From Pseudomonas viridiflava (GTDB taxonomy: Bacteria; Pseudomonadota; Gammaproteobacteria; Pseudomonadales; Pseudomonadaceae), in contig NZ_UWFN01000119.1 of NCBI RefSeq assembly GCF_900602065.1, positions 62,001 through 126,000 on the forward strand: DNA of 64,000 nucleotides. Direction: 5' to 3'. The notes beneath the pieces were generated by a model. It was not told the origin of the DNA, made no database searches, and saw only the letters and a program-made list of their open reading frames with translations. Every line of letters begins with the position of its first letter. Positions within the stretch are counted from its first letter, which is position 1. Below are positions 55,785 to 64,000 of this stretch, one piece after another. The position numbers and the translations under genes were made by a program.

Positions 55785-56708
55785 TTATACCGCACTGAAT
55801 GTTCTGGACAGTCCCTGGCTGGCAAACTGCTCAAGCACAAAATCCACAAATGCCCGGGTCTTGCCCGGCAGCAATTTGTGCTCACTGTAATAGAGAGAAA
55901 TATTGCCATCATCGACGTACCAGTCGGGTAACACCCGCTGTAGCTGCCCGCTACGCAAGTAAGGCACGGCGAACGGCATGCTCACCAACGCGACGCCCAG
56001 GCCTTGCTCGGCGGCAGAGCATGCGGCTTCCGAGTCACTCATGGTCATGCGCGGTTTCAGGCTCAGTGGGCTGTATTCGTGCTCACGGCTGGTCAGGGGC
56101 CAGGAGCGGATCCGGCCTGTCTGAGGCGAGCGAATCAAAATCCCCGGATGAGTCTGCAAATCCTTTGGGTGCTCAATAGGTGGCTGCTCAGCCAGATAAG
56201 CCGGCGACGCCACCAATATCCGATGCGCGGGAGCCAGCTTGCGGGCTACGACGCCTTGGGGCAGGTCAAAGCCGCCGCCAATGGCTGCATCAAATCCCTG
56301 ACCAATCAAATCGACTTGTCGATTATCAAAATGCCAATCCGGCGTAATTTCCGGGTAACGACGCAGAAACCCGGCCAGCAACGGCATGATGTAAAGCCGC
56401 CCGAATACTGTGCCCATGCTTACTTTGAGCGTACCAACGGGCTGCCCTTCCGAGCTCGCCAGGTTGGCAACGGCATTTTGAATGGTGATGAAGCTGGCAC
56501 CAACTTCCGCCAGAAAACGGTGCCCGGCTTCTGTCAGTGTCAGGCTGCGGGTACTACGCTGGAACAGGCGTACGCCCAGCCGCGCCTCAAGTTTGGCGAC
56601 ACTCTTGCCCACTGCTGCGGGCGTAAGGCTCAGACGCCGGGCTGCTTCGGCAAAGCTGCCGACTTCGGCGCTGCGCACAAAGCATTCGATGCTGCTGAAG
56701 TTATCCAT
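55785..56708 (-). CDS. LysR-family transcriptional regulator
   Basis: 307 residues: an N-terminal winged helix (IECFVRSAEVGSFAEAARRL, then SLTPAAVGKSVAKLEARLGV) and a LysR substrate-binding domain. It is divergent from an SDR gene with a 118-bp gap, the usual arrangement for LysR control of the neighbour. It belongs to the CrgA/DsdC-like group with the SRSLTLTEAG motif. The isochorismatase-like gene lies downstream and may be co-transcribed. Confidence 0.92.
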   Translation of the reverse strand: MDNFSSIECFVRSAEVGSFAEAARRLSLTPAAVGKSVAKLEARLGVRLFQRSTRSLTLTEAGHRFLAEVGASFITIQNAVANLASSEGQPVGTLKVSMGTVFGRLYIMPLLAGFLRRYPEITPDWHFDNRQVDLIGQGFDAAIGGGFDLPQGVVARKLAPAHRILVASPAYLAEQPPIEHPKDLQTHPGILIRSPQTGRIRSWPLTSREHEYSPLSLKPRMTMSDSEAACSAAEQGLGVALVSMPFAVPYLRSGQLQRVLPDWYVDDGNISLYYSEHKLLPGKTRAFVDFVLEQFASQGLSRTFSAV

Positions 56709-56826
56709 GAGTCGGATTCTAAACTTTTGGTTTACTCAGACTATCGCAATTACCGTCTACTCAGCATGCAATCTGCGCCGGATACTGCTCGCCATTCACT
56801 CACTCGCAACTGTTCAGGAGAATCAC

Positions 56827-57576
56827 ATGACTCAGCACACCCCGCTCAGCAGCAAAGTAGCGCTGGTACAAGGCGGCTCACGCGGCATCGGCGCGGCCAT
56901 CGTAAAACGTCTGGCCGAAGAAGGCGCAGCAGTGGCCTTCACTTATGTCAGTTCAGAAGCCAAGGCGCAGGAACTGCAGGACAGCATCACCGCAAACGGC
57001 GGCAAGGCCCTGGCCATCAAGGCCGACAGCGCAGATGCCGACGCCATTCGCAACGCAGTCGCGCTCACCGTCGAAAAATTCGGTCGGGTCGACATTCTGG
57101 TCAACAATGCAGGCGTGCTCGCGATTGGCCCACTGGAAGAGTTCAGCCTGGAAGATTTTGACCGCACGCTGGATATCAATGTGCGCAGCGTGTTCATTGC
57201 CTCACAAGCCGCAGCGAAGCATATGGGTGACGGCGGTCGCATCATCAACATCGGCAGCACCAACGCCGATCGCATGCCCTTCGCGGGCGGCGGCGTGTAC
57301 GCCATGAGCAAATCCGCCCTCGTCGGCCTGACCAAAGGCCTGGCAAGAGACCTCGGCCCTCGCGGCATCACCATCAACAACGTCCAGCCCGGCCCGGTGG
57401 ACACAGACATGAACCCGGCAAGCGGAGATTTCGCTGAATCCCTGATTCCGTTGATGGCGGTAGGCCGTTACGGCCATGCGGAAGAGATCGCCAGTTTCGT
57501 CGCATACCTTGCAGGCCCTGAAGCGGGTTACATCACGGGGGCGAGCCTGACAATTGATGGCGGGTTCGGCGCTTGA
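56827..57576 (+). CDS. SDR-family oxidoreductase
   Basis: 249 residues from ATG 56827, with AGGAGA 9 nt upstream; the longer ORF from 56482 is antisense to the LysR gene. Classical SDR motifs: GGSRGIGAAI (cofactor loop; note the unusual VQGGSRGIG instead of VTGGSRGIG), NNAG at VNNAGVLAIG, and Y-x3-K in YAMSKSAL. The C-terminus is YITGASLTIDGGF. Likely NADPH-dependent 3-ketoacyl-reductase-like; substrate unknown, expected to be under the divergent LysR. Confidence 0.93.
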   Translation: MTQHTPLSSKVALVQGGSRGIGAAIVKRLAEEGAAVAFTYVSSEAKAQELQDSITANGGKALAIKADSADADAIRNAVALTVEKFGRVDILVNNAGVLAIGPLEEFSLEDFDRTLDINVRSVFIASQAAAKHMGDGGRIINIGSTNADRMPFAGGGVYAMSKSALVGLTKGLARDLGPRGITINNVQPGPVDTDMNPASGDFAESLIPLMAVGRYGHAEEIASFVAYLAGPEAGYITGASLTIDGGFGA

Positions 57577-57641
57577 TGCAAGCTTGAACCCTGTATTGAG
57601 GCAGCGTCTGCTGAGCATGCTTCAAGAAAGCCAGAAACGAA

Positions 57642-57674
57642 AAACCCCTGATTTCTCAAGGAAGTCAGGGGTTT
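57642..57674. terminator. Bidirectional hairpin terminator
   Basis: AAACCCCTGA (57642-57651) pairs with TCAGGGGTTT (57665-57674). A/T-rich sequence lies on both sides, so it may end both the SDR transcript (plus) and the tRNA-Ser transcript (minus). Confidence 0.75.
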
Positions 57675-57689
57675 CGTTTGTAGCGAATT

Positions 57690-57779
57690 TGGCGGTGAAG
57701 GAGAGATTCGAACTCTCGATACAATTTCTTGTATACACACTTTCCAGGCGTGCTCCTTAAGCCACTCGGACACTTCACC
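57690..57779 (-). tRNA. tRNA-Ser (anticodon GGA)
   Basis: A 90-nt class II tRNA with encoded CCA. The acceptor stem pairs GGTGAAG with CTTCACC, the T-arm reads GAGAGTTCGAATCTC, there is a long variable arm (TGTGTATACAAGAAATTGTA region), and the anticodon loop CTGGAAA gives GGA (57743-57745). Decodes UCC/UCU serine codons. Confidence 0.95.
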
Positions 57780-57815
57780 GTATCTCGTCACACCGTTGGT
57801 CTGTCGAGGCGCGCT

Positions 57816-57844
57816 AATGTAGTCGAAAGCTTTTACGAACGCAA
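57816..57844 (-). promoter_or_regulatory. Predicted tRNA-Ser promoter
   Basis: On the minus strand TTGCGT (57844-57839), a 17-bp spacer and TACATT (57821-57816) are followed by a GC-rich discriminator (AGCGCGCC), the form expected for stringently controlled stable-RNA promoters. Confidence 0.5.
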
Positions 57845-58019
57845 AGGTTTTTTCAGAATTTTCATGCGGTTAAGCAAAATACCTGTCTGCGCACGGGTGC
57901 CTGCTTCAACACCAACAATTCACAGATGCAGGTTCAAGCGTAATGCTGGTGCTGACCGGGGTGATTTCCTACCGGGCATTGCTCTATATTCGAAGCCTGC
58001 TTGGCGGAGATAGAAAGCA

Positions 58020-58208
58020 ATGGCTCATTCACCCCGGTATCAAGTCACAGAATCCGTTCGCAATATCGAAACAGAAGTTGGCAAATTGCTGGATCTGGTC
58101 GTCATGCTCAAGGAGGCTGGCGACGAAGGGTTATCCACCTGCGTGGCGCTTCAGGCGCATAAGCTGCTGGAAGCGGCAGTGGCACTGCGGATGGCGATGG
58201 CGGATTGA
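58020..58208 (+). CDS. Small hypothetical protein (62 aa)
   Basis: 62 residues, start MAHSPRYQVTESV, with GGAG about 11 bp upstream. Largely helical with an amphipathic heptad-like C-terminal half (KLLDLVVMLKEAGDEG, LLEAAVALRMAMAD), consistent with a small coiled-coil. No function can be assigned. It is preceded by about 190 bp with no other gene after the tRNA. Confidence 0.5.
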   Translation: MAHSPRYQVTESVRNIETEVGKLLDLVVMLKEAGDEGLSTCVALQAHKLLEAAVALRMAMAD

Positions 58209-58350
58209 GAGTCGGACCCCCTCTTGAACACCAAAAGTCCGGCGGCACTGGCAGCGTCCTCCTCAATCACGCACAATCGCGCTTCCTGTCGCTCCAGCGC
58301 CTTACGCGTCGGAGCTGATCGATTTCGCTGCATACCTGCCGGAGAACCTA

Positions 58351-58644
58351 ATGAATCTGCTCGAATGGAACGACGTCACTCAGGCCAAGTACCTGGAGAC
58401 CAATCCGCTCCTGCGCGACGAAATCCAGAACCTAAGCGCCAAGGATCAGCAGGACCAGATCAAGTGGGCCTTTGAGGACGAGGCAGAGGCTCAGGGCATT
58501 GAGCCTTGGGAGCTGGCGGCGCAGTTGATCGCTGAAACGCCAGAACAACTCAAGGAAATACGTCACGACACTCATCAGCAGGTGGCTGAAGCTTTGGGCA
58601 TGGAATGGACTGAATACTGCGAGTTGAACGACATTCAGGAGTGA
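58351..58644 (+). CDS. Conserved small acidic protein (DUF6388-like)
   Basis: 97 residues, acidic and helical, with a WAFEDEAEAQGIEPWELA segment and a C-terminal LGMEWTEYCELND. The GGAGA Shine-Dalgarno is about 8 bp upstream. I recall short Pseudomonas proteins of this type grouped as DUF6388, of unknown function. A methyltransferase gene starts 7 bp after it, so they are likely co-transcribed. Confidence 0.7.
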   Translation: MNLLEWNDVTQAKYLETNPLLRDEIQNLSAKDQQDQIKWAFEDEAEAQGIEPWELAAQLIAETPEQLKEIRHDTHQQVAEALGMEWTEYCELNDIQE

Positions 58645-58651
58645 GGCACGC

Positions 58652-59314
58652 ATGAGTACTTCGTCCGAAGCCGGGGCCGCCGTTTACTCTCCTCTCACGC
58701 TGAAACTGTACGACGCCTGGGTGCTGGGTATCTCGAACCGTTTTGCCTGGCACTGCCCTACCCGGCAAGTGTTGCAGCCATTCTTCGACCGACATGTGGG
58801 CGCGCGCCATTTGGATGTCGGTGTCGGCACCGGTTATTACCTGGCCAATGCCCACCTGCCGGATACCACCCATGTCACGTTACTGGACCTGAACCCCAGC
58901 AGCCTTCAGGCAGCCAAAGATCGGTTCGGCCGCGCTGACACGGATACCCTGCAGCACGATGTGTTCAAGCCGCTGGATGCCTCGCAGCATGGTCGCTACG
59001 ACTCGATCTCTCTGTTCTATCTGCTGCATTGCCTGCCAGGCAACATGGACCACAAGGCCCAGGTGTTCAGCAGCCTCAAACCCTGCCTGAAGGAAAACGG
59101 CGTGTTGTTTGGCGCGACAATCCTCGGGGATGCTGCCGAGCACAATGGTTTTGGCCGCAAGCTGATGGACATCTACAACAAGAAAGGGATTTTCGGTAAC
59201 CGCAGCGATACGGTTGCCGATCTGCGCGCTGCACTTGAGCAGCACTTTGCTCAAGTGAGCATTGAAGTGGTGGGTAAGGTTGCACTTTTCAGTGGCCGTT
59301 CGCCTATTCAATGA
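58652..59314 (+). CDS. Class I SAM-dependent methyltransferase
   Basis: 220 residues. The SAM-binding motif I is HLDVGVGTGYYL (about 50-61), motif II is VTLLDLNPSS and the fold continues with DSISLFYLLHCLPG. Resembles small-molecule methyltransferases of the UbiE/2-heptyl-type group; substrate unknown. It follows the DUF6388-like gene by 7 bp and is 110 bp before the crotonase gene. Confidence 0.85.
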   Translation: MSTSSEAGAAVYSPLTLKLYDAWVLGISNRFAWHCPTRQVLQPFFDRHVGARHLDVGVGTGYYLANAHLPDTTHVTLLDLNPSSLQAAKDRFGRADTDTLQHDVFKPLDASQHGRYDSISLFYLLHCLPGNMDHKAQVFSSLKPCLKENGVLFGATILGDAAEHNGFGRKLMDIYNKKGIFGNRSDTVADLRAALEQHFAQVSIEVVGKVALFSGRSPIQ

Positions 59315-59424
59315 GCAGCCGCAGGCCCGTGGCGATCAGAACAAAACTGACTCGGTAGTCATTGCTTTACCTGCCCCTCCGGGGTGGGTAACGTCTGCTC
59401 ACGTCAATAACAAGGAACACTGCC

Positions 59425-60117
59425 ATGAGTGATTTGATCTCTTACCAACTGGAAGACGGTATCGCCACCCTGACCCTGAGCAATGGCAAGGTCAACGCCA
59501 TTTCCCCTGCGGTGGTGGCGGCTTTCAATAGCGCGCTCGATCAGGCCGAAAAAGACCGCGCGGTGGTGATCATCACCGGCCAGCCCGGGATTCTTTCCGG
59601 TGGCTATGACCTGAAAGTCATGACATCCAGTGCCGAGGCCGCTATCAGCCTGGTCAAGGAAGGCTCGACACTGGCCCGCCGCATGCTGGCGCACCCCTTC
59701 CCTATTGTGATCGCCTGCCCTGGTCATGCCGTTGCCAAGGGTGCGTTCCTGCTACTGTCCGCGGATTATCGAATTGGCGTCGAAGGGCCTTTCAGCATTG
59801 GCTTGAATGAAGTGCAGATCGGCATGACCATGCACCACGTCGGCATCGAACTGGCCCGGGATCGCCTGCGTAAGTCGGCCTTCCATCGCTCGGTCATCAA
59901 TGGCGAAATGTTTGATCCCGCCGGCGCCGTAAACGCGGGTTTTCTCGACAAACTGGTCAGCGTTGAAGAGCTGTCTGAAGCTGCACGCACGGTGGCGCTG
60001 CAACTGAAAAAGATCAACATGAGCGCTCACAAAAATACCAAGCTGAAAGTGCGCAAAGCGTTGCTTGAAACGCTGGATGCAGCTATCGAAGCGGATCAAC
60101 ATCACGCTCTGCGCTGA
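59425..60117 (+). CDS. Crotonase-family enoyl-CoA hydratase/isomerase
   Basis: 230 residues, a compact crotonase. Oxyanion-hole segments are ILSGGYDLKVM (normal A-G-x-D variant here S-G-G-Y-D) and CPGHAVAKGAFLLLSADY. The catalytic acid positions seen in hydratases are not obvious (LNEVQIGMTMHH), so it may be an isomerase or a non-hydratase crotonase. It is monocistronic between the methyltransferase and corA genes; AAGGA lies 14 bp before ATG. Confidence 0.85.
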   Translation: MSDLISYQLEDGIATLTLSNGKVNAISPAVVAAFNSALDQAEKDRAVVIITGQPGILSGGYDLKVMTSSAEAAISLVKEGSTLARRMLAHPFPIVIACPGHAVAKGAFLLLSADYRIGVEGPFSIGLNEVQIGMTMHHVGIELARDRLRKSAFHRSVINGEMFDPAGAVNAGFLDKLVSVEELSEAARTVALQLKKINMSAHKNTKLKVRKALLETLDAAIEADQHHALR

Positions 60118-60235
60118 GATCAGGTCGCCCGTCAATGCGGGTGCGCACAAGCCCGCGAACTCCGCAGGCTTTACCGACTCTTAATCGTTAGCCCGCTGCC
60201 CGGGCATCCCCGCCATTCTCAGGATGCAAAAACAA

Positions 60236-61207
60236 ATGGGTCGAGTCGTTGCCGCTGCGGTGTACAGCGCAGGCAAGAAAGTCTGCAATATCAGCCTCGA
60301 AGAAGGCGCAGCCTGGGCTGCAAAACCCGGCCACTTTGTCTGGATCGGTCTGGAACAACCCAGCGCTACAGAACTGGCCAGCCTCAAGGAGCAGTTCAAT
60401 CTGCATGAGCTGGCCCTTGAGGACGCCCTTGAGGTTCACAGCCGTCCCAAGCTGGAAACCTTCGGTGATGCGCTGTTTATCGTCACCTATGCACCCGTCA
60501 GGGAAAACGGAAGACTGGAGTTCATCGAGACTCACATTTTCGCGGGCAAGGGTTACATCATCACCTCGCGCAATGGTCACTCCAAGTCCTACGGATTGGT
60601 GCGCCAACGCTGTGAAGCTCGGCCCTTGCTGCTTGAGCACGGCGAAGACTTCGTGCTCTACGCCTTGCTGGATTTCGTCACCGAAAACTATCAACCCGTC
60701 ACCGAAGCCATCCACTGCGAACTGGAGGAGCTTGAGCACAGCGTGCTCAACGGGGCGCTGAAAGAGACCGACATCCAGCGGATTCACAGCCTGCGTCGCG
60801 ACCTGCTACGCCTGTGGCGTTACGTGGCGCCAATGGTGGAAGTCGGTGAGGAGCTACAGAAACTCAACTTTCCCTTCATCGACAAGAACATGCGACCTTA
60901 TTTCCGCGACGTGGAGATTCACGTCAAACGGCAGATGGAGGACTTGGGCAACCTGCGCGACATTGCCAGCCAGACCATTGAAATCGGCCTGCTGCTGGAG
61001 TCGTCACGGCAAAGCATCGTGCAGCGCAAGTTCGCCGCTTATGCGGCGATTCTGGCGGTGCCAACGGCAATCGCGGGCATTTACGGAATGAACTTCGAGA
61101 ACATGCCCGAACTGACCTGGCACTACGGTTACTACGTGGTACTCGGCACGATAGTGACCGTATGTGGCGGATTGTTTGCCAGCTTCAAGCGCTCGGGATG
61201 GCTTTGA
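60236..61207 (+). CDS. corA: CorA-family Mg2+/Co2+ transporter
   Basis: 323 residues from ATG 60236 (MGRVVAAAVYS); ATG 60224 is an alternative. A large cytoplasmic domain with long helices (LETFGDALFIVTYAP, HVKRQMEDLGNLRDIASQTIE) precedes two C-terminal helices joined by the GMNFENMPEL loop, the GMN-x-MPE signature of magnesium CorA. It is a second CorA-superfamily gene in the window, clearly distinct from the ZntB-like one at 8276. Confidence 0.93.
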   Translation: MGRVVAAAVYSAGKKVCNISLEEGAAWAAKPGHFVWIGLEQPSATELASLKEQFNLHELALEDALEVHSRPKLETFGDALFIVTYAPVRENGRLEFIETHIFAGKGYIITSRNGHSKSYGLVRQRCEARPLLLEHGEDFVLYALLDFVTENYQPVTEAIHCELEELEHSVLNGALKETDIQRIHSLRRDLLRLWRYVAPMVEVGEELQKLNFPFIDKNMRPYFRDVEIHVKRQMEDLGNLRDIASQTIEIGLLLESSRQSIVQRKFAAYAAILAVPTAIAGIYGMNFENMPELTWHYGYYVVLGTIVTVCGGLFASFKRSGWL

Positions 61208-61223
61208 GGATCCCGGACTTCAT

Positions 61224-61313
61224 GTGGGACTGGCTTTAGCCGGGAAAGGGCCAGTTCAGCCGCTACATCTGGACTATGTAGAACCACCGCCTTCCCGGCT
61301 GAAGCCGGTCCCT
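61224..61313. repeat. REP pair (family B)
   Basis: GTGGGACTGGCTTTAGCCGG (61224-61243) and CCGCCTTCCCGGCTGAAGCC (about 61288-61307) are imperfect inverted copies in the gap between the convergent corA and amidotransferase genes. Confidence 0.75.
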
Positions 61314-61334
61314 CGGAGTTCTGTCAGGGATATC

Positions 61335-62054
61335 TCAAACCGCGGCTTTATGCTGTACGAACCGCATCATCCATTCGGCTACAGTCAGGCCATGGTGGTC
61401 ATGATCGAGGCTGGCGATACCCGTCTGGTAAATGGTCTCGCCGAGGCTCTCCTGGCGGATATCCAGCAACGTCCGTGAGTAGTCGTGGATGAACTCCGGG
61501 TGCCCCTGAAAGCAGAGTACCTGGTCGTTGATGTGATAAGCCGCAAACGGGCAGAACTCGCTGGAGGCAATCACTGTAGCGTTCTCCGGCAATGCGGTGA
61601 CCTGGTCCTGATGGCTGATCAGCAAGGTCAGCTTTTCCATGCCCGGTGTCATCCACGCGGTGGCAGGCGCCAGCGTGTAGTGATGGATACCTACGCCCCA
61701 GCCTTTGCTCGCCCGCTCACTCTTGCCACCCAGCAACAACGCCAGCAACTGGTGCCCGAAGCAAATACCGAGCAGCTTGTCGCCGCGCTGGTACAACTCA
61801 AGCAGATAGACTTTCAGGGTCTGAATCCACGGATCGGTACCGAAAGAGTCAGCTTTACTGCCCGTCACCAGGTACGCATCAAAACGCTCGCCTTCTGGTG
61901 GATAGACGCCCTGCATTACGTTGTAGACCTCGAACTCGGCGGCAATGGGCTGGCGCGCGAAAAGCCGTTCGAACATCCGTCCGTATCCCTGGTATTGATC
62001 AACCAACTCAGGACGCAGGACGTCGGTTTCCAGAATGCAGATGCGTAGCGGCAT
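61335..62054 (-). CDS. Class I glutamine amidotransferase
   Basis: 239 residues from ATG 62054. The catalytic triad is visible: C98 in GICFGHQLLA, H185 and E187 in CFQGHPEF. This is the GMP-synthase-type free amidotransferase group, which includes gamma-glutamyl-polyamine hydrolases and enzymes of unknown substrate. A comparable gene (PA1742) is recalled near the 3-hydroxyacyl-CoA dehydrogenase PA1737 in P. aeruginosa, which matches the next gene here. No partner synthase domain is present. Confidence 0.88.
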   Translation of the reverse strand: MPLRICILETDVLRPELVDQYQGYGRMFERLFARQPIAAEFEVYNVMQGVYPPEGERFDAYLVTGSKADSFGTDPWIQTLKVYLLELYQRGDKLLGICFGHQLLALLLGGKSERASKGWGVGIHHYTLAPATAWMTPGMEKLTLLISHQDQVTALPENATVIASSEFCPFAAYHINDQVLCFQGHPEFIHDYSRTLLDIRQESLGETIYQTGIASLDHDHHGLTVAEWMMRFVQHKAAV

Positions 62055-62181
62055 AGAAAGTACCTGAAGCGGTGAAGGCAATAGTGCACCGCTCAAGCCT
62101 GCCTCGAACGGGCATGCCAAGGCAAGAGTCCTTTGAAAGGTCTGTGCACGATTACCTGAACCGCCGCTGTATCAGCGTCAT

Positions 62182-64000
62182 TTAGAACAGCTCGCCTTTA
62201 AGGGCCTTGTGTAACAACAGCGAAGGCGGTTCGAAACGCTCGCCATAGCGCTCGGCGAGGTACTCCGCGCGAGCGATGAATTTCGGCAGGCCGTACTGAT
62301 TGATGAACTGCAACGCGCCGCCTGTCCACCCGGCAAAGCCAATACCAAATATCGACCCTACATTGGCGTCTGCCACCGACATCAAGACCCCTTCTTCCAG
62401 ACAGCGCACGGTTTCAATCGCCTGAATGAACAACAATCGATCCTGCACATCCTGTGCAGCTAACCGCGGGCCGGTTTTTTCGAAGCGTTCTTCCAGGCCG
62501 GGCCAGAGATGTTTGGCCAGGTCTTGCGGGTAATCATAAAACCCTGCGTTGGTTGCTTTGCCGAGGCGTTTGAACTCATTGACCATCAGCTCAAGTATCG
62601 CCGTTGCCGGATGCTCCTTGACCACCTTGCCCTCGGCCTGGAGATCCTTGCGGGTCTGTTCGCGGATATGGGCCATGAGACTCAACGACACCTCATCCGC
62701 GACTGCCAACGGCCCTACCGGCATACCGGCCTTGCGCGCTTCGGTCTCGATCATGGGCGCCGGAACACCCTCGCCGAGCATGGCAATGCCTTCATGGGTG
62801 AAGGTCGCGAATACCCGCGAAGTGAAGAAGCCACGGCTGTCGTTCACGACAATGGGAGTCTTCTTTATCTGTTGAACGAAATCGAAAGCCCTGGCAAGCG
62901 TCGCCTCACTGGTCTGCGCGCCTTTGATGATTTCAACCAGTTGCATCCTGTCCACCGGGCTGAAGAAATGCAGGCCGATGAAACGTTCAGGCTCAGTGAC
63001 GGCGGTTGCCAGACCGGTGATTGGCAAGGTCGAGGTATTGGAGGCGATGACGGCATCCTTCATCGCGAACTGCTCGGCCGCAGCACTGACTCTGGCTTTG
63101 AGCGCACGGTCTTCAAACACCGCTTCGATGACAAGATCACAGCCCGCCAGCTCGGCATCGTGCTCGGCGCAGTGAATCCTCGCCAGAATAGCCTCGCTTT
63201 TCCCGGTGCTCATCCGCTCGTTGGCAACCTGCCTGGCCAACAAGCGAGCGCAATGCTCGCGGCCTTTCTGTGCGGCCGCAAGATTGATGTCTTTGAGCAC
63301 CACGTCAATGCCTGCACAGGCGCTGACATAGGCGATACCCGAGCCCATCATGCCTGCGCCCAGCACACCGACTTTGCGGGTGGCGATTACAGGCAGGTTG
63401 TGCGGTCGGGATCCGCCCGCTTTGATTTCATTCAGCTGAAACCAGAAAGTACCGATCATGTTCTTGGCGACCTGCCCGGTCACCAGTTCGGTGAAGTAGC
63501 GGGTCTCGATCAACTGGGCGGTATCAAAGTCCACCTGCGCGCCTTCGACGACAGCGCAGAGGATCTTCTCCGGAGCGGGAAAGCAGCCTTGGGTTTTGCT
63601 GCGCAGTATTGAAGGAGCGATGGCCAGCATCTGCGCAACCTTGGGGTGTGAGGGTGCTCCACCCGGTAGCTGATAGCCCGGTCTGTCCCAGGGTTGCAGT
63701 GCTTCAGGATTGGCGAGAATCCAGGCCCGAGCTTTACTCAGAAGCTCATCGCGATCATCCACGATTTCGTCCACCAGACCGGCCACCAGCGCCTGCCGGG
63801 CGTTAAGTTTTTTGCCTTCGAGCAGGTACGGCAACGCTTTTTCCAGCCCAAGCATACGCACCATGCGCACGATTCCACCGCCGCCCGGCAACAAGCCAAG
63901 CGTGACCTCCGGCAAGCCGACTTGAGTATTCACCCCGTCCAGCAGAATGCGATGCTGACACGCCAGGCAGATCTCCCAACCACCGCCCAGTGCGGTTCCA
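62182..64000 (-). CDS. 3-hydroxyacyl-CoA dehydrogenase/enoyl-CoA hydratase fusion, FadB/FadJ-like (partial, 5' end missing)
   Basis: The last ~606 residues are present; the frame stays open through the window edge (ALGGGWEICLACQHRILLDG precedes the first in-window ATG at 63933). The crotonase part ends with GLPEVTLGLLPGGGG. It is followed by the NAD-binding domain VGVLGAGMMGSGIAY, the catalytic region GLHFFSPVDRMQLVEII with its His, and the 3-hydroxyacyl-CoA dehydrogenase C-terminal duplicate (RVFATFTHEGIAMLGEG). A fatty-acid beta-oxidation enzyme that hydrates enoyl-CoA and oxidises the 3-hydroxy product; probably the PA1737-like protein rather than FadB of the fadBA operon. The thiolase partner is not visible. 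Confidence 0.9.
   Translation of the reverse strand, partial: GTALGGGWEICLACQHRILLDGVNTQVGLPEVTLGLLPGGGGIVRMVRMLGLEKALPYLLEGKKLNARQALVAGLVDEIVDDRDELLSKARAWILANPEALQPWDRPGYQLPGGAPSHPKVAQMLAIAPSILRSKTQGCFPAPEKILCAVVEGAQVDFDTAQLIETRYFTELVTGQVAKNMIGTFWFQLNEIKAGGSRPHNLPVIATRKVGVLGAGMMGSGIAYVSACAGIDVVLKDINLAAAQKGREHCARLLARQVANERMSTGKSEAILARIHCAEHDAELAGCDLVIEAVFEDRALKARVSAAAEQFAMKDAVIASNTSTLPITGLATAVTEPERFIGLHFFSPVDRMQLVEIIKGAQTSEATLARAFDFVQQIKKTPIVVNDSRGFFTSRVFATFTHEGIAMLGEGVPAPMIETEARKAGMPVGPLAVADEVSLSLMAHIREQTRKDLQAEGKVVKEHPATAILELMVNEFKRLGKATNAGFYDYPQDLAKHLWPGLEERFEKTGPRLAAQDVQDRLLFIQAIETVRCLEEGVLMSVADANVGSIFGIGFAGWTGGALQFINQYGLPKFIARAEYLAERYGERFEPPSLLLHKALKGELF

Noticed and set aside
62509..63612. 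367-codon plus-strand ORF opposite the FadB-like gene
   Set aside because: Antisense shadow; the minus-strand frame carries the dehydrogenase motifs and runs through the window edge.

Overview
The window is chromosomal DNA of a Pseudomonas, most likely of the fluorescens/syringae side of the genus. This rests on high GC, many REP-type intergenic palindromes, and the gene order dnaQ-rnhA-methyltransferase / gloB-mltD-(two binding proteins)-permeases-ATPase-fabI, which I recall as the PA1816 to PA1806 block of P. aeruginosa PAO1. No phage, plasmid, rRNA or CRISPR signal was seen. Species cannot be fixed from the sequence alone. Layout: 1-1 kb carries the end of an EfeB-type peroxidase and an EfeM/EfeO-like periplasmic iron-uptake protein. 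1.2-7.5 kb has a PL7 alginate lyase and a MarR-controlled four-gene tripartite efflux operon (FUSC, DUF1656, HlyD, OprM-like). 7.5-17 kb mixes housekeeping and accessory genes (ZntB, aldo/keto reductase, Pit phosphate transporter, a fused EgtB-EgtD ergothioneine enzyme, DUF427, XdhC), separated by repeats. 17-20 kb is an EmrB/EmrA-like pump. 21-23.3 kb is a two-gene branched-chain acyl-CoA catabolic operon. 23.3-28.5 kb is one very large gene for a putative toxin (1721 residues, dermonecrotic-toxin/DUF6543-like) ending in a predicted aspzincin (M35-like) metallopeptidase domain. This is the most striking single gene. 28.6-43.6 kb is the conserved core: FMN reductase, GNAT, dnaQ, rnhA, methyltransferase, gloB, mltD, the Npp/Yej peptide ABC transporter with two binding proteins, and fabI. 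43.7-45.7 kb is a long palindromic repeat split by an intact IS481-family element with an 8-bp target duplication. 45.7-49.7 kb is a translationally coupled ybhP-ybhO-ybhN-like membrane-lipid operon with a DUF72 gene. 49.8-55.2 kb holds an orphan Rossmann-type protein with a long AT-rich upstream region, cytochrome b561, and a pair of exported proteins. 55.2-64 kb holds a cysteine-hydrolase-family gene lacking its cysteine, a LysR/SDR divergent pair, tRNA-Ser(GGA), small conserved genes, a methyltransferase, a crotonase, CorA, a class I amidotransferase, and a FadB-like fusion enzyme running off the right edge. A notable non-coding theme is a ~740-bp, nearly full-length inverted-repeat element present three times (7501, 20137, 43664). 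Smaller paired REP sequences of at least three sequence families and one 140-bp hairpin MITE-like unit are also present. Many spurious ORFs arise inside these repeats. Functions are inferred from recognised motifs and family memory; no database search was run.
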